DNA from: Deltaproteobacteria bacterium RBG_16_44_11
GTDB lineage: Bacteria; Desulfobacterota; Syntrophia; Syntrophales; Smithellaceae
NCBI GenBank assembly: GCA_001797845.1
Contig: MGQN01000002.1
Location: forward strand, 1-9,481
Reading direction: 5' to 3'
DNA: 9,481 nt
The notes beneath the pieces are model-generated. The model was not told the DNA's origin. It made no database searches and worked only from the letters and a program-made list of their open reading frames with translations. Positions 1-4,664 of the stretch are shown piece by piece. The first letter of the stretch is position 1; every line of letters begins with the position of its first letter. The translations under genes were made by a program, and so were the position numbers.

Positions 1-855
1 CGTCGCTTTCCAGAAATCTTCCTTCTGGGCTTCCACATTGATGCCAACCTGTATCGCGGGAATCTTCAACTCGTTCGCCTGACGGGCAAAGGGAATACCC
101 ACCGAGGCAGAGAAAATATTGAAAATAATATGAGCGCCGGAACGTTGAATAGCCGAAAGTTCGGCAGTCACGTCCGTAGCGTTAGGAGAGGGTCTCCAAA
201 CACCGACCAGTTCCATACCCATCCTGGGGAGAACAGCCTGAACCGCCGAAACCATCGGATCCGCCCACTGTGCTTTTTCCGCGACAAAAGCGACTTTAAT
301 CTTGTCTATCCCCAATTCCTTTTTCACTACTTCGGCAACGGAACCCACATGAGCAAATGCCGCTCTTATGAGGAAGCCGGAATTGAAAGGTGTCATGCGG
401 AAAAAATACTTGTATTGATCATAGTATTTGGCCACTCTTGTGCAGAGCTCTTCGTGCGCCGCACCGCAGCCGATGAAAATTACTCTTCTTTCCATGGCAA
501 TGTCCTGCATGGCCAGAACGGCTTCCGTCCGAAAACCGCCGACAACAAAATCCACTTTATCTCTTGTAATGAGACGTTCCATCGCGTTGGTCGCGTCTGT
601 GACACTTAGATGCTCGTTGGAATCAGCTTGAATCAGCTTGATTTTCATCATTTTGTTGCCAACTTTAACGCCTCCTCTGGCGTTAATCTCATCGGCGGCC
701 ATTACCGCGCCGTTCCAGTGGCCAATACCCTGTACAAACTTCATCGGGCCGATAACGCCGATTTTAATCTCCTCGCCAAAAGCAGTCGTAAAAGAAAACA
801 CCGCAAGCAAAATAATTACTACCGATACCAAAATATTCTTTTTAAAATCGTTCAT
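1..855 (-). CDS. ABC-type branched-chain amino acid-like substrate-binding protein (SBP copy 1, C-terminus outside window)
   Basis: Periplasmic solute-binding protein of the LivK/Peripla_BP_6 type, which in this family captures a small solute and delivers it to an inner-membrane ABC permease. I translated the strand by hand: the frame is open for 285 codons from ATG 853-855 to the left edge, with no frameshift. The start is fixed by AGGAGG at 865-870, nine bases upstream. Residues 1-27 form a Sec signal peptide: a Lys pair, a hydrophobic core, then AFG before the mature EEIKIGVIGP. There is no lipobox cysteine. Residues after about 30 show the type I periplasmic fold start (IGVIGPM, then GAVMAADEINARGGV). 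Against SBP copy 2 I count about 30 differences in about 258 mature residues (about 88% identity). The gene is last in its block, 213 bp downstream of araC. No permease or ATPase is in view. The ligand cannot be read from sequence; amino acid, aromatic acid or another carboxylate are all possible. Confidence 0.9.
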   Translation of the reverse strand, partial: MNDFKKNILVSVVIILLAVFSFTTAFGEEIKIGVIGPMKFVQGIGHWNGAVMAADEINARGGVKVGNKMMKIKLIQADSNEHLSVTDATNAMERLITRDKVDFVVGGFRTEAVLAMQDIAMERRVIFIGCGAAHEELCTRVAKYYDQYKYFFRMTPFNSGFLIRAAFAHVGSVAEVVKKELGIDKIKVAFVAEKAQWADPMVSAVQAVLPRMGMELVGVWRPSPNATDVTAELSAIQRSGAHIIFNIFSASVGIPFARQANELKIPAIQVGINVEAQKEDFWKAT

Positions 856-1068
856 CTAATAAACCCTCCTTTTCTTTTTAATAATTAAAGAATGTTCTTA
901 AAAGACACTGCTGAAGATTAAAAAGCTTGCTCATTGTTGCTTTTGTTGTGTCTAATCTTGCTTTTTTAACAGACAAAGAAATGGGATAAGGAAATCAGCG
1001 TTGGAAGGATTTAATCTAAGCTTTGCTGGATAGTCGAACTACGGTCTTCAGTCTTCAGCCTATCAATC

Positions 1069-2046
1069 TCATTCATACAAGGGTTTGATTGGCTCACAAA
1101 GATCATGGATTTCATGCCTGAGTGGATGATCTTCCGGATCATTACAATGGAACTGATACATTGGCCGTTGATCCGGTAGATAATCACTGTGTATCAACCA
1201 GTTCAGTGTAAAGTTCATCCAAGCCTTGGCGCTGCTATTATATTCTATTTCACAATGATAAACGGCATATTTACCGCCGGGGAGAATTTGAATATTGACC
1301 CACCTGTCCGCCTTGATAGATTCAGGCACGGTGATGCAGGCATCAAAGATCATTTTATCTTCCGGCGTAGTAAAGGGCTTGCTCCACATAGCACCTAAGA
1401 CCATCATTCCTGCGTCTCTAAACCCTCTGGGATCTGCCCATTGCAATAATTTTTTATAGGCCGGCAAAAGCGTTTCATTTGAGTAAGGGCCTATTTTGCG
1501 CACATAAGCCACGCGAAAAGGCAGCATCTCCACTATTTTCACCTGGAGCTCTTTTTCTCTATTAATAATATTTTTTAGGGATAAATTCTGCTGAATAAAA
1601 TATCGGCTATGAAGAAATTCTGCCGTGGATTCAAATTCTTTCAGTTCGTTATTTCCAACAGCTTGCATGGTACTTCTCCAGCCTTCCCAATTAAACTTAG
1701 TCCGATAATCAGAAGGCGTAAAACCATGTAAAGCTTTAAATGCTTTAGCGAAGTGTTGTGAACTGGAAAATCCACAATCCAGAGCAATCTCGGTGATTGA
1801 CTTATTAAGTTCAATGTTTAATTTGTGCACGGATTTTTCCAGACGAATACGCTGGACAAAATCATTGATTGTCTCACCAATAATGACATGGAACAGACGA
1901 TGAAAATGAAATTTGGAAAAACAAGCAATTGAAGCAAGCTTCGTCAAATTTAAATCCTCAGCATAATGATTTAGAATGTAATCTATGGCGCGGTTCAACC
2001 GAAGAAAATATTCGTTTTTTAATAATGGATCAAAAGATGGGCACAT
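1069..2046 (-). CDS. AraC-family transcriptional regulator with GyrI-like effector-binding domain
   Basis: A 325-residue regulator with its DNA-binding part at the N-terminus, as in the Rob/SoxS-like, GyrI-fused branch of the AraC family. Residues about 12-115 hold the two helix-turn-helix motifs: the first around LTKLASIACFSKFHFHRLFH (34-53), the second around SITEIALDCGFSSSQHFAKA (83-102), followed by the family's GFTPSDYR. Residues about 168-325 resemble the GyrI/SOUL-like effector domain (VEMLPFRVAYVRKIGPY, then a C-terminal PMYQFHCNDPEDHP segment), which in relatives binds small, often hydrophobic ligands. ATG 2044-2046 is preferred because the upstream copy's stub begins at the same Met-Cys. 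The stub has AAAGG at the equivalent Shine-Dalgarno position, while here it reads AAGCG, so initiation may be weaker. It lies between the zinc ribbon and SBP genes and probably controls this block in response to a solute; that target is inference. Confidence 0.9.
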   Translation of the reverse strand: MCPSFDPLLKNEYFLRLNRAIDYILNHYAEDLNLTKLASIACFSKFHFHRLFHVIIGETINDFVQRIRLEKSVHKLNIELNKSITEIALDCGFSSSQHFAKAFKALHGFTPSDYRTKFNWEGWRSTMQAVGNNELKEFESTAEFLHSRYFIQQNLSLKNIINREKELQVKIVEMLPFRVAYVRKIGPYSNETLLPAYKKLLQWADPRGFRDAGMMVLGAMWSKPFTTPEDKMIFDACITVPESIKADRWVNIQILPGGKYAVYHCEIEYNSSAKAWMNFTLNWLIHSDYLPDQRPMYQFHCNDPEDHPLRHEIHDLCEPIKPLYE

Positions 2047-2161
2047 ATATATAGCGCTTATTTAATATGAAGTATCGTTAACTATGTTTTGGAAATATCA
2101 GCCAATATTCCAAGCACTGGCCGGTTAGCTCACTTTCTGTTTATATAGTATCAAAATACAT

Positions 2162-2347
2162 TTATTTCAAGTATTTATCGATGCCGGTAAAGCCGCAGTC
2201 CGGCTGGTAGCAGGTAACGTTCAGAAACTCGCATTTTTGCTTACAAGCAGGGCAGACCTCCAGCGGTTTAATTTCCACAACGGTATTGCCATAGTTACTG
2301 CACTTCCAAATATTTTTTGCAATAAAACCTTCCTCAATTATTTTCAA
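2162..2347 (-). CDS. decaying rubredoxin-like zinc ribbon protein (copy 1, TTG start, lost Cys)
   Basis: Open frame of 61 codons, paralogous to the small protein at 4062-4253. From the first cysteine on, most residues match, including CKQKCEFLNVTCY and PDCGFTG. Three differences suggest loss of function. First, the CxxC knuckle has become CSNY (Cys to Tyr at residue 19, TAT codon), removing one ligand of the predicted metal site. Second, no ATG is available: the frame opens only with TTG at 2345-2347, directly preceded by an in-frame TAA. Third, the AAAGGAGA Shine-Dalgarno of the other copy is reduced to AAAAGA. It follows a strong stem-loop (2392-2430) downstream of SBP copy 2 and lies 115 bp upstream of araC. 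There is no internal stop, so it may still be weakly translated, and decay rather than complete pseudogenisation is the best reading. Confidence 0.5.
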   Translation of the reverse strand: MKIIEEGFIAKNIWKCSNYGNTVVEIKPLEVCPACKQKCEFLNVTCYQPDCGFTGIDKYLK

Positions 2348-2391
2348 TTATCTTTTATTATTACATCTTCATTTCTTAATAAACGCGGAAA

Positions 2392-2430
2392 CCTTCCGCC
2401 CCTTCGTTTTTAAGCAAAAGGGCGGGAAGG
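2392..2430 (-). terminator. GC-rich stem-loop after SBP copy 2 (terminator-like or mRNA-stabilising)
   Basis: Arms CCTTCCGCCCCTT (2392-2404) and AAGGGCGGGAAGG (2418-2430) pair over at least 10-11 bp, with either a two-base internal mismatch or a one-base bulge, around a 13-base AT-rich loop. It starts 17 bases past the SBP copy 2 stop codon in transcription order. On the minus strand it is followed by TTTCCGCGTTTATT, not a clean U-run, so it may be a leaky terminator or a 3' stabiliser that raises SBP mRNA over downstream genes. It marks the boundary between the two duplicated blocks. Confidence 0.6.
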
Positions 2431-2447
2431 ATACCACAATAGATTAA

Positions 2448-3803
2448 TTATTTCTTCTTGGGAGTTGCTTTAGGTGCTACCACTTTAGGAACTTCTTTCT
2501 TATAATAGCTGATCATCCAGGGCGGTAGCTTAATAGGCTGCATACCTTTGTAGGTCACATCCACATTGGGAGCAGGCTTCCAATGATTGGGCCAAACGCC
2601 GACCACCTTGCCATCCTGCCATTGCACACCAAGGCCCGTCGCATACCCCGGTCCAAACGTTATGTCGTGCAGAGGCCTGCCCAGGTTATCCTTCATATAT
2701 TTGATCGTACTTGTAGTATTTTTATAAACACGATTTTCCAAAACTTCCACTATCTTATCAGGATTAAGGGTCCCGACCATTTCAATGGTATCCACAAGCG
2801 CAAATTTAATAGCATCATGAGTACCGGCAGTATAAGTCGGCATCTCGCCGAATCTTTTTATATAGCCCTCAACAAAAGCCTTGGTATGTTCATTTTGTTC
2901 AACACCGCGGGCATAAGTGCCGGAGATTATAACATAGTTGCCCATGCCGCGTGTAGCTTTCCAGAAATCATCCTTCGATGCTTCCACATTGATGCCAACC
3001 TGTATCGCGGGAATCTTCAACTCGTTCGCCTGACGGGCAAAGGGAATGCCTACCGAAGAGGAAAAGACGGTGAAAATAATATGGGCGCCGGCACGTTGAA
3101 TTCCTGCCAGTTCGGCGGAAACATCAGTCGCCACCGGAGAGGGTCTCCAGACACCGACCAATTCCATACCCATTTTGGGAAGGGTGGCCTGAACCGCCGG
3201 GACCATAGGATCAGCCCACTGGGCTTTTTCCGCGACAAGAGCGACTTTGATCTTGTCTATCCCTAATTCTTTTTTCAATACTTCAGCAACGGTAGCTACG
3301 TGAATAAATGCCACTTTTACCAGGATGCCGGAATTGTAAGGCGTCATGCGGAAAAAATATTTGTATTGATCATAGTACTTGGCCACTCTTGTGCAGAGCT
3401 CTTCGTGCGCCGCGCCACAACCAATAAAAATTACCCTTTTTTCCATGGCAATGTCCTGCATGGCCAACATAGCTTCCGTCCGGAAACCTCCCACAACAAA
3501 ATCCACTTTATCTTTGGTGATCAGACGTTCCATGGCATTGCTCGCGTCCGTAACATTAAGGAATTCGTTGGAATCAGCTTTAATAAGCTTGATTTTCATC
3601 ATTTTGTTGCCAACTTTAACGCCTCCTCTGGCGTTAATCTCATCGGCAGCCATTACCGCGCCGTTCCAGTGGCCAATACCCTGCACAAACTTCATCGGCC
3701 CGATAACGCCGATTTTAATCTCCTCGCCAAAAGCAGTCGTAAAAGAAAACACCGAGAAGAAAATTATTACCGATACAAAAATACTTCTCTTTAAACCTTT
3801 CAT
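2448..3803 (-). CDS. ABC-type branched-chain amino acid-like substrate-binding protein (SBP copy 2)
   Basis: Complete 451-residue periplasmic solute-binding protein of the LivK/Peripla_BP_6 type. I place the start at ATG 3801-3803, not at the longer in-frame ATG at 3911. A perfect AGGAGG (3813-3818) lies nine bases upstream, a signal peptide begins there (Lys/Arg, hydrophobic core, AFG before EE at 26/27), and SBP copy 1 starts at the matching position. The longer frame begins inside the araC stub in another frame. Mature residues carry the type I fold opening IGVIGPM, GAVMAADEINARGGV, and a middle segment ADPMVPAVQATLPKMGMELVG typical of the second lobe. The C-terminal 17 residues are Lys/Pro rich (KVVAPKATPKKK), an unusual basic tail. 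The gene is 94% of the distance along its block, with the araC stub and zinc ribbon upstream. No transporter partner is seen nearby; ligand unknown. Confidence 0.93.
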   Translation of the reverse strand: MKGLKRSIFVSVIIFFSVFSFTTAFGEEIKIGVIGPMKFVQGIGHWNGAVMAADEINARGGVKVGNKMMKIKLIKADSNEFLNVTDASNAMERLITKDKVDFVVGGFRTEAMLAMQDIAMEKRVIFIGCGAAHEELCTRVAKYYDQYKYFFRMTPYNSGILVKVAFIHVATVAEVLKKELGIDKIKVALVAEKAQWADPMVPAVQATLPKMGMELVGVWRPSPVATDVSAELAGIQRAGAHIIFTVFSSSVGIPFARQANELKIPAIQVGINVEASKDDFWKATRGMGNYVIISGTYARGVEQNEHTKAFVEGYIKRFGEMPTYTAGTHDAIKFALVDTIEMVGTLNPDKIVEVLENRVYKNTTSTIKYMKDNLGRPLHDITFGPGYATGLGVQWQDGKVVGVWPNHWKPAPNVDVTYKGMQPIKLPPWMISYYKKEVPKVVAPKATPKKK

Positions 3804-3810
3804 TTTATAC

Positions 3811-3818
3811 GCCCTCCT
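3811..3818 (-). promoter_or_regulatory. Shine-Dalgarno site that sets the SBP copy 2 start
   Basis: AGGAGGGC on the minus strand, nine bases before ATG 3801-3803. The same AGGAGG with the same nine-base spacing precedes SBP copy 1 (865-870, ATG at 855). This shared site rejects the longer frame starting at 3911, which has no supporting ribosome binding site and would put 36 charged residues before the signal peptide. Confidence 0.85.
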
Positions 3819-3897
3819 TTTCTTTTTATAATTGAAAAATGTTCCAAAAAACACTGCTGGAGATTTAATATCTTGCTCATTGTTACTTTTGTTGTTT

Positions 3898-3993
3898 CTA
3901 ATCTTCAGCATAATGATTTAGAAGGTAGTCTATAACGCGATTCAAACGAAGAAAATATTCATTTTTTAATAATTGGTCGGAAGATGAACACAT
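3898..3993 (-). pseudogene. araC 5' stub left by a deletion (copy 2 of the regulator)
   Basis: Minus-strand frame of 31 codons plus TAG, starting at ATG 3991-3993. It matches the first 31 residues of the intact AraC regulator (1069-2046) almost throughout: both have LLKNEYFLRLNR, then IDY and LNHYAED. The match ends abruptly at 3906, and from 3905 on the sequence continues as the leader of the SBP gene, matching 951-959. All HTH and effector domains are missing. This shows that a full araC gene once lay here and lost about 999 bp (equivalent of 960-1958). A Shine-Dalgarno-like AAAGG precedes the start, so the short peptide could still be translated, but no function is expected. Confidence 0.85.
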
Positions 3994-4040
3994 ATTACAT
4001 AGCCTTTATTTAAATGAAATATCCTCAACAAAACCTATGG

Positions 4041-4062
4041 AAAAAACTGAATTGAGTTTTTT
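4041..4062 (-). terminator. A/T-rich inverted repeat at the end of the zinc ribbon gene
   Basis: AAAAAACT (4041-4048) and AGTTTTTT (4055-4062) form a perfect 8-bp inverted repeat around a six-base loop, directly abutting the stop codon of the zinc ribbon gene. The stem is six A-T pairs plus two others, ending in a T-run on either strand, so it is a weak terminator or attenuator at best. It is not seen at the same place in copy 1. Confidence 0.3.
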
Positions 4063-4253
4063 CATTTCGTCGGTTTTAAGCGATTATCCATTCCCGTAAA
4101 ACCACAGTCCGGTTCGTAGCAGGTAACGTTAAGAAACTCGCATTTTTGCTTACAGACGGGACAGATCTCGGGCGAATTAATTACGACAATGGTATTGCCG
4201 CAATTACTGCATTTCCATGTATTTTCAGGGATGGTTGGTTTATTGTCTGTCAT
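4062..4253 (-). CDS. small rubredoxin-like zinc ribbon protein (copy 2, intact)
   Basis: A 63-residue, probably cytoplasmic protein with seven cysteines. Residues 13-34 hold a WKCSNCGN knuckle and a PEICPVCK knuckle (Cys15, 18, 31, 34), the spacing of the rubredoxin/rubrerythrin-type Fe or Zn site. They are followed by Cys38, Cys45 and Cys50 in CKQKCEFLNVTCYEPDCG, a second cysteine cluster not found in plain rubredoxins. Small rubredoxin-like proteins serve electron transfer or structural metal binding; which applies here is unknown. ATG 4251-4253 has AAAGGAGA (4261-4268) seven bases upstream. It is the first gene of the leftward block, followed by the araC stub and SBP copy 2 in the same direction. 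Its paralogue at 2162-2347 has lost one of the first-knuckle cysteines, so this copy is probably the functional one. Confidence 0.85.
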   Translation of the reverse strand: MTDNKPTIPENTWKCSNCGNTIVVINSPEICPVCKQKCEFLNVTCYEPDCGFTGMDNRLKPTK

Positions 4254-4359
4254 ATCAATATCTCCTTTCGGAAATTATAAACAAATTTAGCACAAAAACG
4301 ATATTCGCTGTGAAGATTTTTTACTCTGGTAATTAATACTTTCGGTAAACGGGTATGCT

Positions 4360-4386
4360 ATTTTATTCGGGGTAAAAGGATGTCAA
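4360..4386 (-). promoter_or_regulatory. candidate sigma-70 promoter for the leftward duplicated block
   Basis: On the minus strand, a perfect TTGACA (complement of 4381-4386) is followed after a short 15-base spacer by TAAAAT (complement of 4360-4365, five of six consensus bases). Transcription would start near 4353, giving a leader of about 100 bases before the zinc ribbon ATG. A perfect TATAAT also occurs nearer the gene (4274-4279) but lacks a -35 box and would start within the Shine-Dalgarno region. Confidence 0.4.
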
Positions 4387-4429
4387 AAACACCAAATTTG
4401 CGCGGGAAAATATAGCGTAGATTTGCAGA

Positions 4430-4441
4430 CGTATTAATACG
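4430..4441. promoter_or_regulatory. perfect 12-bp palindrome, possible operator
   Basis: CGTATTAATACG is a perfect palindrome. It lies about 125 bases upstream of the sigma-54 site and about 45 bases upstream of the leftward -35 box, positions where an enhancer-type activator or a dimeric regulator could bind. No second copy was seen in the window, so the role is open. Confidence 0.35.
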
Positions 4442-4564
4442 CGCTTGAAGGCAAAAGCAGGCTGCTGCCCGTGCCGCTGCTGTCCCGACATTGAAAGCTC
4501 AGCTGCTGTTTTTTTATTCCTATTTGTTTATTTTTACGTTCAATTGTCAAAAAAAGTTCATAAT

Positions 4565-4580
4565 TGGTTCATTCTTTGCA
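4565..4580 (+). promoter_or_regulatory. candidate sigma-54 (-24/-12) promoter of the activator gene
   Basis: TGGTTCATTCTTTGCA matches the sigma-54 consensus TGGCACG-N4-TTGCW at TGG, the C at position 6 and all of TTGCA, with the invariant GG and GC dinucleotides at the correct ten-base separation. It lies 84 bases before the ATG of a sigma-54-dependent activator, so autoregulation or control by another enhancer-binding protein is likely. The second GG-containing site at about 4616 has wrong spacing. Confidence 0.6.
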
Positions 4581-4664
4581 GTTTATAAGCTAGAACCGAA
4601 AATAATGATTGCTTTTGGTACAATTTTGTAACAAAATACATCTCAAAGGTTCTTTAGGCCTTTT

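Larger units (their letters stand above)
1..2347 (-). repeat. tandem duplication, downstream block (zinc ribbon 1 - araC - SBP 1)
   Basis: This stretch repeats the gene order of 2448-4253 in the same orientation. Homology is seen in the zinc ribbon gene, the first 31 araC codons and their immediate 5' leader, the SBP leader (856-959 against 3804-3905) and the SBP gene. Exact runs include 68 bases at 29-96 (matching 2980-3047) and 62 bases at 635-696. The left end lies outside the window. Confidence 0.85.
2448..4253 (-). repeat. tandem duplication, upstream block (zinc ribbon 2 - araC stub - SBP 2)
   Basis: Partner of 1-2347. It is shorter because about 1 kb of araC and its 3' flank is missing at 3905/3906. 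The junction carries AATC-T microhomology with both deletion ends of the intact copy (TCTAATCTT at 951-959 and AAATCCTCAG at 1952-1961). Confidence 0.85.
4254..4664. other. 411-bp divergent intergenic region
   Basis: No coding frame is supported here. It separates the leftward duplicated block from the rightward sigma-54 activator. It contains the candidate sigma-70 promoter (minus), a 12-bp palindrome (4430-4441), a GC-rich patch at about 4440-4510 ending in seven Ts (4510-4516), and the sigma-54 site (4565-4580). A hand scan found no NifA upstream activator sequence of the form TGT-N10-ACA on the plus strand. Confidence 0.7.

Noticed and set aside
621..640. Perfect 10-bp tandem repeat AATCAGCTTG in SBP copy 1
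   Set aside because: It encodes the conserved KLIQAD segment in frame, and copy 2 differs by two bases, so it looks like chance point changes rather than a repeat element.
130..888. Plus-strand open frames opposite SBP copy 1
   Set aside because: They are antisense to a minus-strand frame that I translated in full, with signal peptide and Shine-Dalgarno. The same shadows recur opposite SBP copy 2 only because the genes are paralogous.
3804..3911. 36-codon N-terminal extension of SBP copy 2
   Set aside because: It starts inside the araC stub in another frame, has no ribosome binding site, and would bury the signal peptide. The start at 3803 matches the paralogue.
4274..4279. Perfect TATAAT upstream of the zinc ribbon gene as the main promoter
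   Set aside because: No -35 box at usual spacing, and transcription would begin within the Shine-Dalgarno sequence.
4615..4631. Second sigma-54-like site (TTGGTAC...TTTTGTA) nearer the activator start
   Set aside because: The -24 and -12 elements are one base too close and the invariant GC is missing.
4254..4664. NifA upstream activator sequence (TGT-N10-ACA) or a known riboswitch
   Set aside because: Several TGT words were checked by eye and none had ACA at the right distance. No recognised riboswitch core was found.
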